A stretch of DNA of 32,896 bases from Dehalococcoidia bacterium (GTDB lineage Bacteria > Chloroflexota > Dehalococcoidia > SHYD01 > SHYC01): positions 1-32,896 of the forward strand of contig SHYC01000005.1 of NCBI GenBank assembly GCA_009693005.1, given 5' to 3'. Shown here piece by piece: positions 25,156 to 32,896 of the stretch (position 1 is the stretch's first letter; each line of letters begins with the position of its first letter). The notes beneath the pieces were generated by a model. That model saw only the letters and a list, made by a program, of their open reading frames with translations, made no database searches and had not been told where the DNA came from. A program made the translations under genes and the position numbers.

Positions 25156-25845
25156 CTAGCTGGAGGCTGCCGCGCGTCTAAATGCCGATACCATCTTCTT
25201 AAAGAGCTCTACCAGCTCGTCCTCGTTCATCTTAGCGGTATCCGGCGTGAGGGCAAGAATGATGGGCGGAAATTGTCCCGCGTAGCTGCTATTTTGGACG
25301 GGGGTGGTAGTGTTAGAAGCTCTTGTTATTTCGTCCCTTTGGGCCTTAGGGACAGCTTGCCTTGGCTTGTACGTCGCGCGTATTCCTTTTCTTCTACTTC
25401 CTGAGCTGAGCGGGGCGGAAATGGGTATGTTGCCCATGCGACACAGCTCAATAAAAAACCTGGATGCCTTAGTTGCCATCTCGGGGCCGATGCTCCAGTC
25501 CATTATGAAGTGATTGTATAGATCGTCCTTGGTGGCTTGCTGAATATCCACTTTTGAGAATACTTTTTCATACGACCTCCTCACTGCCTCTTGCAAGGCC
25601 AGGGCGTACACGGGGCCTTTGGTGCGAAAGGCCCTACCGTTTTCCGTGGGAGCCCCGTTATCGTCGATAACGCCAAGAAACTTCAGGGCGCCAATGACTT
25701 TGTATTCGTTTCCGGGAGCTATTCTACTGGAGCGCAGAAGCTCCTCATTTACTCTGGCTACAGAGCCCTTTTGAAGGAGCGCCAACCCCTGGAGCATCCC
25801 ACTGACCGGCCCGTATGGAGGCAGTACGCCTTTACTTTGCGTCAT
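25156..25845 (-). CDS. DUF5343-like protein
   Basis: The 229-aa soluble protein resembles DUF5343: PYGPVSGMLQGLALLQKGSVARVNEELL, then a winged-helix-like NEYKVIGALKFLGVIDDNGAPTENG, and AVRRSYEKVF. A linker rich in Arg, Ser, Thr and Pro (about 145-190) leads to FPPIILALTPDTAKMNEDELVELFKKM, an ending seen in this family. The two small helical modules suggest DNA or protein binding, but no function is established. No clear ribosome site precedes the ATG. It has its own promoter with a palindrome over the -35 box, so it may be tightly regulated. It stands alone between the sigma operon and the GT-C gene. Confidence 0.65.
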   Translation of the reverse strand: MTQSKGVLPPYGPVSGMLQGLALLQKGSVARVNEELLRSSRIAPGNEYKVIGALKFLGVIDDNGAPTENGRAFRTKGPVYALALQEAVRRSYEKVFSKVDIQQATKDDLYNHFIMDWSIGPEMATKASRFFIELCRMGNIPISAPLSSGSRRKGIRATYKPRQAVPKAQRDEITRASNTTTPVQNSSYAGQFPPIILALTPDTAKMNEDELVELFKKMVSAFRRAAASS

Positions 25846-25897
25846 GTTTAGTACCCGGACTGTAAATTATTTGGCTGGTTACTAGAGTCCTGCCGTA

Positions 25898-25933
25898 AAT
25901 TTAATGGATTTTAGTCGTACTGTCAATAGTACG
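25898..25933 (-). promoter_or_regulatory. Promoter with operator-like palindrome for the DUF5343-like gene
   Basis: On the minus strand TTGACA (6/6), a 17-nt spacer and TAAATT (4/6) give a start near 25890, about 45 nt before the ATG. The -35 box lies inside the palindrome CGTACT-attgac-AGTACG (25916-25933). A protein bound there would block or aid RNA polymerase. Confidence 0.6.
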
Positions 25934-26235
25934 CCTAGTCTGTATGCTCCCGCTCACGAAACATTGTAAGCGCGGTATTTTTTGACGAAATCGAGCTGTT
26001 ATTATCGATACGCGCATCATTGTGAAAATAGTGGACTGTACGAATAAAGAAGGACTGTCCGCAGTTCGCATTAAAACTGACTGAGCGGGCGACAAGACTG
26101 CTACTACCCAAAAGTCCCTGCGATATTATACTAACGGACTAAAAGCGCTGTGGTTACAAAGCGGACTATTATTGTATCGTACTGCGTTCTGAGAGAACGG
26201 GACTGTTTATGGTTGGATGATTATGCCGGGATGGC
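25934..26235. other. Intergenic stretch with recurring GGACTG-like words
   Basis: No gene is seen. Short words of the type GGACTGT recur (near 26034, 26051 and 26201, with another near 25859), and CGGACTA occurs near 26136 and 26163. This may be chance or a set of weak binding sites. Confidence 0.3.
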
Positions 26236-29028
26236 CTACCCGATGAAAACGCCTTCCTCCGCTGGGGTAATCGGGGGCGTCGTGTGTGAGTCCGTAGTGT
26301 CAAAGTCCGTTAGAGCTACTGATTTGGACACCGACGGGCCATCCCACAGGAAGAGGTAGGCAATGTAGTTGCCCGGTGGAGATGGGTTTACCCATCCGGC
26401 GATGGGCCTTCCATCAGAGGTGTCCGTGACGGACTTGTTGATTGGGTCGAGTACCAGGTTGACATCCCATCTACTAGGAGCTGATACCGGGATTTCCCAG
26501 TAGCCAAGGTGCCAGTTCTCCTCCTCGGGGCTGCGGTATACGTCGAGTACCGGCTTAAGTGACGGGCCCGCGTACGAAATATTTATGGTCTGTTTTGATG
26601 GACTCAGATAGCTGGCCGTCCACTCCAATACAGCCATGTTTTGTTGCTCAACCATCATGCCGTCTGCAGCTTGGTCTGCAGCTTTGGACATATAGAGGGA
26701 CTTTAGGTAAACCCTGCCTTCTTTGTGGGAGAGAGAGATAGTGGCCTGGCCATTTGCTCTTCCTATCGTGTGCGAGCTGACGCCGGCGGGAAGATTAAGC
26801 TCTTTCAATGATTTGTTCATATTCACCTCCAGCTTTGTCGGCCTCGTTGCCGCCAAGGTCACGGTAAGCACACCGTTTTTCTCGTCACCCTGTAGTCCTT
26901 GAAGTTCGAGGTTAAGAACAGACTTTTCAGTGGCATTAGAAGTAGAGGCAGACGCTCCTATTATTATGGCGTTACCAGGCGTTGCCGCCGGGTATGATGC
27001 TCCGCCCTCTGATGTGCCGGCAAGCGCGCCCAATAGTGGCGGTGACCAGCCGGAGAATCCAGGGTAGCCCGTGTTATGGTCCCACTCAACTATCCTCAAA
27101 CCTGCGGCCTTGCCCCTGCCGCCGCTGGCCTCGACAACCGGCCCGACTGCCGGCGGCCCAAACTCCCGGTAGACTGTAATATCCGGCTTCCACCGGTAAA
27201 GGATGAGTCCGCTGCCTCGCCAAACTTCATTCTTCCGGTCGATTACCTCCCCAAGATGGCCATCTCTTTCCGATAAAAGGGCAAAATCGTAAGAGCCGTT
27301 GGTGGACAGACGGTAAAATGTGGAATATCCGGTACGGACCTGTCCGTAGAGCTGGGCGTCTCTTAGGAAGTAGGCAGCGGCCGCTGCTTTTGGTCCCTGC
27401 AGGTCCTGATGAAAGGGCATATAAACAGAGCTGCCGGGGTCGACCTGTCTGCTAATCTCCTCGAGTGGCCGATAGGCTAGCGTGCTGTCCTCTACAGTCT
27501 TGCGTAGAGCGCCGATCGTCCCTGTAACCGTCACGATAACATATATGAGCGATAGGCCGGCGGCCGCCCAGCGCAGGGCAGAGCGCTTGTTGTAGCGGCC
27601 GAGTATTCTGTTTAGCAGGACTGCATCAAATCCTGAGACGGCAACGCCTACCAGGATAAAAGCCAGGGATGGAAGCAGCTTCAGGTATCCGTATGGATAG
27701 CCGAGGGGCCAGCGCAGTAATACCAGGAGGGTGAATGCTCCCAGAGCACAGGATATAAATACGTAATCCCTCTTCTTTAGGGCTGCCGCCACCGTAAACA
27801 GCAGCGCAATGCCGGCCAGGAGAATAGATATCTCAGTAAGTCCCGGTAGCTGCCCCGCGATCGCGCCGCCGGACCCGCTAGTCTGTTCCGGGATAAGTCC
27901 GTATCCCCAGGAGATAGCTACGTATTTGGACACATCCGGGCCGGTAGTCAGTCCGGCTGCGCCGCTTTCGGAGAGGAAGTGATATCCTCTAATCAGAGTC
28001 CGCAAATAGCCAAAGGGATTGCAGATAACCGAGACAAACAGGAGCGCTGAAGCAGTCCAACCAATTTCTCTTAGCCTGCGGGTGATCGCGAGCCGAAAGA
28101 CGAAGACTGGGACTACAATTGAGGCATATATGATAGCTGCGGGCGTAAAGCAATTTAAAAGAGCGGAGAGCGATAGTCCGGCGAAGAGGCAAGACCTGAC
28201 TCCGGGTCTTTTGTGGGCCTCTATAGCGGCTGCTAATGAAAGAGGCAAGACCGCCAGCGAACTGGCATGCTGGCCGAAGCTCCAAAAGACGGCGAAGAGA
28301 GCAGAGCTGTTTATAGCCGTCAAACCCACGCTCGCAAGCCCCAATCCCGTCCTCATTTGTAGAGCCGACCGGCAGAAAACATACACTGCCGGAACGCTGC
28401 AGGCATACACGAGAGCCAGCAAGGCCGAAAAGCTTTGGTGTGCCTCCAGGCTTCCTAGAGAATCAACGCCGGCTTGGAATAGTGAGAAAGCAAGCCCGGC
28501 CCACCGCGTGTCGAAGAAGTTCACCCGCCACAATAGCGGGTTCGAGTGCGCTTGCGCCTCAGCCTCGGAAGTAGCAAAAGACTGTCCTGCGGGTTTATCC
28601 CAGGTCAGCCCTAGAGGATATTCCTCCAGATACTCAGCCATGGGCAGGTATATCTCAAAGTCCCAGTTTGGACCGGTGGCGAGCAGGTCTGTCTTTATTA
28701 GAGACGGCATCACCGCTACAACGAAGGCCAAAGCTGCCATGCCGGCAACCAAGGCAGTCTCCACGCGCTGAACCGCGGGCCCGAGCCTCCGGTAGTATAA
28801 AAAAGCCCATGAGGAGCCAATAACGGCTGCACCCAGGACCGGCCAAATCGCCAGGCCCATCGGCACGAACATCGACGCCCAGTATGAGATGACCGAGAAG
28901 ACGACAAGCCCCAATGCAGGAGCAAGTAAAATCCGCCAAACTCTCCAGGGCTTAGGAAGGAGGAAGGGTGATGCTGCATACCCAATAAGGAAGAGAACAA
29001 CCAAGCCAACGAAAGCAGATAGAGCCAT
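26236..29028 (-). CDS. Large GT-C-like membrane protein with C-terminal extracytoplasmic domain
   Basis: I take the ATG at 29028 (930 aa; MALSAFVGLVVLFL); the ORF track uses a TTG at 29046. Residues 1 to about 530 have about 12-14 membrane spans. The first long loop holds an acidic WDFEIYLPMAEYLEEYP segment, where GT-C enzymes carry catalytic acids. From about 540 to the end lies a large soluble part with mostly beta-like sequence, including a stretch (LQGDEKNGVLTVTLAA) like a beta-sandwich and a conserved-looking HLGYWEIPVSAPSRWDVNLV region. I know no firm family name; a polyprenyl-phosphate-sugar glycosyltransferase is the best guess. It is monocistronic as far as can be seen. Confidence 0.75.
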   Translation of the reverse strand: MALSAFVGLVVLFLIGYAASPFLLPKPWRVWRILLAPALGLVVFSVISYWASMFVPMGLAIWPVLGAAVIGSSWAFLYYRRLGPAVQRVETALVAGMAALAFVVAVMPSLIKTDLLATGPNWDFEIYLPMAEYLEEYPLGLTWDKPAGQSFATSEAEAQAHSNPLLWRVNFFDTRWAGLAFSLFQAGVDSLGSLEAHQSFSALLALVYACSVPAVYVFCRSALQMRTGLGLASVGLTAINSSALFAVFWSFGQHASSLAVLPLSLAAAIEAHKRPGVRSCLFAGLSLSALLNCFTPAAIIYASIVVPVFVFRLAITRRLREIGWTASALLFVSVICNPFGYLRTLIRGYHFLSESGAAGLTTGPDVSKYVAISWGYGLIPEQTSGSGGAIAGQLPGLTEISILLAGIALLFTVAAALKKRDYVFISCALGAFTLLVLLRWPLGYPYGYLKLLPSLAFILVGVAVSGFDAVLLNRILGRYNKRSALRWAAAGLSLIYVIVTVTGTIGALRKTVEDSTLAYRPLEEISRQVDPGSSVYMPFHQDLQGPKAAAAAYFLRDAQLYGQVRTGYSTFYRLSTNGSYDFALLSERDGHLGEVIDRKNEVWRGSGLILYRWKPDITVYREFGPPAVGPVVEASGGRGKAAGLRIVEWDHNTGYPGFSGWSPPLLGALAGTSEGGASYPAATPGNAIIIGASASTSNATEKSVLNLELQGLQGDEKNGVLTVTLAATRPTKLEVNMNKSLKELNLPAGVSSHTIGRANGQATISLSHKEGRVYLKSLYMSKAADQAADGMMVEQQNMAVLEWTASYLSPSKQTINISYAGPSLKPVLDVYRSPEEENWHLGYWEIPVSAPSRWDVNLVLDPINKSVTDTSDGRPIAGWVNPSPPGNYIAYLFLWDGPSVSKSVALTDFDTTDSHTTPPITPAEEGVFIG

Positions 29029-29109
29029 TTCACACAGTCTAGGCAATAATCACTATTTTTCCTTTACGAAGACGGCGCCGATGCCACCGTCCACTGCCAA
29101 TTAATGACT

Positions 29110-29115
29110 ATTATA
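29110..29115 (-). promoter_or_regulatory. Possible -10 element of the GT-C-like gene
   Basis: A perfect TATAAT lies on the minus strand in an AT-rich island about 80 bp before the start. No good -35 is visible at 16-18 nt. Confidence 0.3.
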
Positions 29116-29282
29116 GTAATATAATACTGCTAGTATAGAGCAATAACAGTACTGCAATAGACCTAGTTTGTCAGAGAGCAAGTACATCGAGGATGCTAGC
29201 GCCCTGAGATAAGTGGTTTAAGGAGTCAAGACTGTTGTTATTTGGTGGAGATTCCGAGAGCACCATGGCCATTAGTGATATC

Positions 29283-30221
29283 TTAAAGTGACACTTTAGC
29301 GGCATGGTCTTTCCTGATGTCGCAGATCTGCAGTTCCGGATGAAGGATTTGTGCCAGAATCTCCAGTCCGTCTACGAGCCGCGGTCCTGGGCGGTTATAA
29401 TAGGCGGAGCCGTTCAGGGCATACACGTTGCCGGATTTTACGGCTGGTAAGTCCTGCCAGGAGTCCGGGAAGGATACTTTCCTGGACTCCTGTATGGTTT
29501 CAGACAAATCATATCCACATGGCATGAGGATGAGGAACTCAGGCTGGGCCGCGGCTATCTCATCCCAGTTCACTACAAACGACGGCTCCTCCGCTCTTCC
29601 CACTACCTCGGCGCCACCGGCGATCGCTACCATGCCGGGGACCCAGTGTCCAGCGCTGTAGGGAGGGTCGAACCACTCCATGCAGTAGACTCTGGGTCTG
29701 TAAGAGAGATTCCTTGTCATGGAGACGACCCGGTCTATTCGTTTCTGAAGCCCTGCCACCAGAGAGTTAGCTTCTACCTCAACGCCAACTGTGCGGCCAA
29801 CGGTTATAATGCTTTCCAGCACCTCTTGTATATTGACGGGGTCCAGGGAGAGCACACGCCCCGTTCCGAGGGTCTTCGACCGCTCACCATAAAGCTCTTT
29901 TACCGCTCGCTCCACTTCATTATAAGAGACGGCGCAAACGTCACACAGCTCCTGGGTGAGTATTAGGTCCGGGTTGAGGCTGTCCAGCAGCCCTCGATTT
30001 AGCTGATAGATACTGGACCCTGTATGGATGCTCTCCTTTATGTGCTTGTCTATTTGAAGGGGGGTGCTATGGGAGTGGTCTATGATATTGGTGGTCAGTT
30101 TGGGCCTGCCAGTTATATTGTCGGGATAGTCGCACTCGTGAGTGATACCAACCAACTGGTCTGCGAGTCCCAGGAAGCATACGATCTCGGTAGCGCTGGG
30201 CAGTAGCGAGACTATCCTCAT
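29283..30221 (-). CDS. Cobalamin-binding-type solute-binding protein without signal peptide
   Basis: I use the ATG at 30221 (MRIVSLLPSATEI, 312 aa), whose ATGA overlaps the DUF971 stop by 4 nt; the 11-residue extension in the ORF track is not needed. The protein is a BtuF/FhuD-like periplasmic-binding fold (PF01497): IVSLLPSATEIVCFLGL, GITHECDYP, LILTQELCDVCAVS, VYCMEWFDPPYSAGHWVPGM, and the C-terminal SAYYNRPGPRLVDGLEIL. It lacks a signal peptide or lipobox, like the cytoplasmic-looking cobalamin-binding proteins of many bacteria. No ABC permease or ATPase gene is near, so a transport role is doubtful; it may bind corrinoids inside the cell. Confidence 0.87.
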   Translation of the reverse strand: MRIVSLLPSATEIVCFLGLADQLVGITHECDYPDNITGRPKLTTNIIDHSHSTPLQIDKHIKESIHTGSSIYQLNRGLLDSLNPDLILTQELCDVCAVSYNEVERAVKELYGERSKTLGTGRVLSLDPVNIQEVLESIITVGRTVGVEVEANSLVAGLQKRIDRVVSMTRNLSYRPRVYCMEWFDPPYSAGHWVPGMVAIAGGAEVVGRAEEPSFVVNWDEIAAAQPEFLILMPCGYDLSETIQESRKVSFPDSWQDLPAVKSGNVYALNGSAYYNRPGPRLVDGLEILAQILHPELQICDIRKDHAAKVSL

Positions 30222-30547
30222 GGCGCGGTTTGGCCTGCTTTCGCGGCTATACACTCCTCACAACTGCATAGCGCTCGAAGGATCCCAAAGCGGTAGATCC
30301 CGGTGTTATGACCGTCGCTGAATGCTATGCTAACCGCGTAGTTGCCCACCGGATTGGCTTCCATAATATGGATGTTGTCCGATATGCTGCCGGGGACTAT
30401 TTTTCGCTCTCCGGTCCACTCGTCCACGCAGTTGGCGCAAGGGCACGCCTCACGGAGCCCCTTGCTAAGGTGGACGCCGCCGTGTCCGTCGTCCCATTGC
30501 ATGAGGATCTTGTCTTTATGTACTTCAACCTTGTTGGGTCGTGTCAT
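30218..30547 (-). CDS. DUF971 family protein
   Basis: The 109-aa protein is a DUF971 domain alone: HLSKGLREACPCANCVDEWTGER at the front and YAVSIAFSDGHNTGIYRFGILRALCSCEEC at the back. The domain is also found at the N-terminus of gamma-butyrobetaine hydroxylases and beside Fe-S cluster proteins. Cys pairs CPCANC and CSCEEC look able to bind metal (zinc or Fe-S). GAGGT lies about 9 nt ahead of the ATG. Its stop overlaps the start of the solute-binding protein gene, so the two are coupled. Confidence 0.9.
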   Translation of the reverse strand: MTRPNKVEVHKDKILMQWDDGHGGVHLSKGLREACPCANCVDEWTGERKIVPGSISDNIHIMEANPVGNYAVSIAFSDGHNTGIYRFGILRALCSCEECIAAKAGQTAP

Positions 30548-30676
30548 ATTGCTTGACCTCTATTTAATACCAGTTTCTAAATAAGCTTTAGGCACTCACG
30601 CGCAAGTTCAATATCGTACGGATGAGTAGGGCCGGCAGGCAACTTTGAAACTTCGGCTGGGGCGTGTTGACTAGGA

Positions 30677-31528
30677 CTACTGCTTCCCGCGCGTGCTAAT
30701 CTGATTGTACAGGTTTGTGATGATCCGCTGGTCGAGGTTATCGCTGTTAGCAAAGAGGCGTTGGCCGATCGGGTACGGGTCCACGTTTGGCCTTGGCTCC
30801 TTCAGCGCGTCTTCCAAGATCAGCCCACGGCGGATGAAGTCCTCGACGGCTCCTAGCCAGTCCTGGATGATTTGGGCTTGTTCCTTGAGGTAGCTTTTAT
30901 CGCATGGCTCGCCGTGCCCAGGGACAATCACTTCAACGTCGAGCGCGCTGATTTTGTCCAGCGATTCAAGCCACTCCCAGGGGTTGGCCTCTTGGATGAA
31001 CGTCTTGACCCGGCAGAAAACATTGTCTCCAGTGAACACCACTTGCTCTTTCGGCAGGTAGACCGAAGTCTGCGGCGGTGTGTGGCCCGGATGGTGAATG
31101 CAGTGTACCGTTTGGTCCCCCAGCGTGACGTTAAGTTCCTCTGTAAACAGGCGTGTCGGCGGGTTCGGCGGATAGCTCGGATGGTTAAGGAGCCAAATGC
31201 TGTCCGGGTCGGTCTGCTTCATGCTCTCAAGGCGCTCAGCGCCAGTCATCTGCGGAATCGCGCGCTCGTAGCGTTCCTTCATACCTACCTGACCGATAAC
31301 TTCTATGCCGGGGAAGTAGGCATTGCCATTAATGTGATCACCGTGTGGCTCGGTATTGACTAGGTAGCGGACGGGCCCGTGTGTCGCGATAACTTCGCGC
31401 CATCGGAGGGCGTCGATCGGTTGCTGAGGCGCATCGATCATGAAGACACCGTCGTTCGTCGTGATGAAGCTTGGATTACATCCCCAGAAGTAGATTTCTG
31501 TGTAGATATTCTCACCAATACGGCGCAT
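30677..31528 (-). CDS. MBL-fold metallo-hydrolase with altered first metal motif
   Basis: The 283-aa protein has a metallo-beta-lactamase fold: GCNPSFITTNDGVFMIDAP, the metal motif as NTEPHGDHINGN, HHPGHTPPQTSVY, VVFTGDNVFC and VIVPGHGEPCD. The usual HxHxDH reads ExHxDH, so one metal ligand is changed to Glu. Other ligands (His of PGHT, Asp of TGDN, His of PGHG) are kept. The enzyme is thus a hydrolase of unknown substrate, perhaps with a modified metal site. A strong AGGAGGT precedes the ATG at 31528. Codon use seems slightly more GC-rich than the neighbours, weakly hinting at transfer. Confidence 0.88.
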   Translation of the reverse strand: MRRIGENIYTEIYFWGCNPSFITTNDGVFMIDAPQQPIDALRWREVIATHGPVRYLVNTEPHGDHINGNAYFPGIEVIGQVGMKERYERAIPQMTGAERLESMKQTDPDSIWLLNHPSYPPNPPTRLFTEELNVTLGDQTVHCIHHPGHTPPQTSVYLPKEQVVFTGDNVFCRVKTFIQEANPWEWLESLDKISALDVEVIVPGHGEPCDKSYLKEQAQIIQDWLGAVEDFIRRGLILEDALKEPRPNVDPYPIGQRLFANSDNLDQRIITNLYNQISTRGKQ

Positions 31529-31702
31529 AGCCTTACCTCCTATTTACGAAGTACTCGTTATGATAAGTGTACCTACCATCAATAAGCTGCGTCATCCTAA
31601 GCTCCGGCAGCCCGCTGCTCAACGCGCGAACCACCCCCCTTTATCCCCGTCCTGCCTGGAGGGGGAAGAAAAGTATCTATTCCCCGCGACCCTTATTGGC
31701 TG

Positions 31703-32896
31703 TTATAGCTGCGTAAGAAGCCCTGCTACGTCTGTAACAGGGGCGTTGCAGGCGTAATTGTGGCAAACATAAGCCGTTGCCTTGCCGTCGATGACGGTCT
31801 TGCCGGCAAGCAGTGGAAGGGTGTCGTCGGTGTCTTCCTCTCCGGGCCTGCGCAGGGCCACTACTTTGTTCGGCAGGTACTTCTGTCTGATGCTGGACAG
31901 CATGGCTATAGTGTCTGCATTGGATGGGTCGCCAACCAGCGCTATCTCTTTCACCGCTGCCAGGTAGGTGTCCAGAGAGCACAGCATCCGGCCGAGGCCC
32001 ATTGGCTGTTCCCTCATTATGTTGGCAAGCGTCGAATGCATAGCCTCTGCTCGCTGTCTGAAGTCCGCGTTATCAAACAGGATGGATAGCCTCAAAAGAA
32101 CGTCCGCGGCTACAGAATTTCCGGATGGTATGGCATTGTCCAATGCGCCTTTAGGTCGGGCGACAAGGACCTCATGTTGAATGCCGGAATCATAGAAGCC
32201 GGGAGTCCCTTCATCCCAGAACCATTCCACCAGCCGGTCGGCCAGGTCCTTCGCCGTGTCCAGCCATTTTCTTTCGAAGGTGGCCTCGTATAGGGCTAGC
32301 AGGCCGTCTGCAAGAAAGGCATAGTCCTCGGAATAGCCTTTTATCCTGGCCTGACCGTCCTTATAGCTTCGCAGGAGCTCATGGCCGTCCCACATGGTAG
32401 AAAGCAGGAAGCCGGCGTTTTTTACCGCAGCTTCCAAATATTTAGGCTCGTCGAGAGTCGCTCCAGCCTCTGCGAAGGACCTCAGCATAAGGCCGTTCCA
32501 TCCGGTGAGTATCTTCTCGTCTCTGCCAGGCTTTATCCGGCCCTCACGGTATTCAAATAATACCTTTTTAGACCGCTCAAGCGCTGCCTCAACATACGCC
32601 TGGGACTTTTCAACCTGCTGTGCAACCATTTCCAGGTGAGGAGTGAGGTGGAGAATGTTCTTGTCTTCGAAATTGCCTTCCGCGGACACATCGTAAGACA
32701 AACTGAATATAAGCGCGTCCTCATCTTCTAGGGCATCGAGGAGATCGTCCTGAGTCCACAGAAAGAACTTTCCTTCCTCCCCTTCGCTGTCCGCGTCCTG
32801 GGTCGAGTAAAAGCCTCCGGCGGCGTCCGTCATCTCCCGAAGCACGTAGTCGAGGGTCTCTATTACGACTTTTCTATACAAAGGGTTTCCGGTGGC
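31703..32896 (-). CDS. YyaL/DUF255 (spermatogenesis-associated 20-like) protein, C-terminal part
   Basis: The frame stays open to the right edge (ATGNPLYRKVV...), so the TTG at 32881 in the ORF track is not the true start and the N-terminal thioredoxin-like domain lies outside. The visible 397 residues form the alpha/alpha-barrel part: GGFYSTQDADSEGEEGKFFLWT, EKILTGWNGLMLRSFAEAG, GYSEDYAFLADGLLALYEATF, GALDNAIPSGNSVAA, and the ending TAYVCHNYACNAPVTD, all typical of the family (about 680 aa when full). Sugar-epimerase-like and redox roles have been proposed; none is firmly shown. The MBL gene lies about 175 bp downstream. Confidence 0.92.
   Translation of the reverse strand, partial: ATGNPLYRKVVIETLDYVLREMTDAAGGFYSTQDADSEGEEGKFFLWTQDDLLDALEDEDALIFSLSYDVSAEGNFEDKNILHLTPHLEMVAQQVEKSQAYVEAALERSKKVLFEYREGRIKPGRDEKILTGWNGLMLRSFAEAGATLDEPKYLEAAVKNAGFLLSTMWDGHELLRSYKDGQARIKGYSEDYAFLADGLLALYEATFERKWLDTAKDLADRLVEWFWDEGTPGFYDSGIQHEVLVARPKGALDNAIPSGNSVAADVLLRLSILFDNADFRQRAEAMHSTLANIMREQPMGLGRMLCSLDTYLAAVKEIALVGDPSNADTIAMLSSIRQKYLPNKVVALRRPGEEDTDDTLPLLAGKTVIDGKATAYVCHNYACNAPVTDVAGLLTQL

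Noticed and set aside
28019-28771. 250-aa plus-strand ORF
   Set aside because: It is antisense to the GT-C-like gene and has the Lys/Ser/Ala-rich look of a shadow frame.
1-32896. tRNA, rRNA and CRISPR arrays
   Set aside because: No cloverleaf with a TTCGA-type arm, no rRNA words and no regularly spaced direct repeats were seen, though a tRNA scan was not run.

Overview
The window looks like a chromosomal segment of a Chloroflexota bacterium, most like the Dehalococcoidia/SAR202 side of the phylum. That placement is an inference from gene content: a ThiD2-ThiE fusion, a bacterial translin, DUF3105, DUF5667 behind an ECF sigma factor, a K+-independent membrane pyrophosphatase, Pit with DUF47, and many multi-pass GT-C glycosyltransferases. 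No rRNA, tRNA, CRISPR array or intact mobile element was seen.

Layout. (1) 1-3790, minus strand: a surface-glycosylation operon. It has a consensus promoter, a cyclic-di-AMP (ydaO-type) riboswitch, an uncertain 159-codon ORF whose ribosome binding site lies in a hairpin, a GT39/ArnT-like membrane glycosyltransferase, and a membrane GT2 glycosyltransferase that runs off the left edge (open to base 1, so missing from the ORF track). (2) 3800-4621: a decayed intergenic stretch with a transposase-like HTH remnant, an unexplained structured segment ending in an intrinsic terminator, and a frameshifted 3' end of a DppC-type peptide permease gene. (3) 4626-6991, minus: murE overlapping nfo. (4) 7080-7575: GC-rich imperfect repeats and a small unknown ORF. 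(5) 8063-13831, plus: a small two-TM protein, a DUF3105 protein, a DPM1-like polyprenyl-phosphate sugar synthase, and a 1336-aa fusion of a YfhO-type GT-C protein with a Wzx-like flippase. (6) 13894-16430, minus: DUF47, Pit and a sugar isomerase-like TIM barrel, with a near-consensus promoter and a leader of about 300 nt; an atypical PhoB-like regulator is divergent at 16974. (7) 17796-22609, plus: FmdB-like zinc ribbon, ThiD2-ThiE overlapping a translin gene, a terminator, then hppA with its own promoter and terminator. (8) 22790-24809, minus: ECF sigma factor and its probable DUF5667 membrane partner with a repetitive tail. (9) 25156-29028, minus: a DUF5343-like gene with a palindrome over its -35 box, and a 936-aa-class GT-C-like membrane protein. 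(10) 29283-32896, minus: DUF971 coupled to a cobalamin-binding-type solute-binding protein, an MBL-fold hydrolase with an altered metal motif, and the C-terminal part of a YyaL/DUF255 protein.

How the genes fit together. Cell-envelope glycosylation is the main theme. The 9026-13831 pair could charge a polyprenyl carrier, flip it and transfer the sugar using two adjacent genes, one of them a fusion of the last two steps. The left operon appears to put other glycosyltransferases under c-di-AMP control, linking the surface to osmotic or cell-wall signalling. Phosphate and pyrophosphate handling (Pit/DUF47, PhoB-like regulator, HppA) is a second theme.
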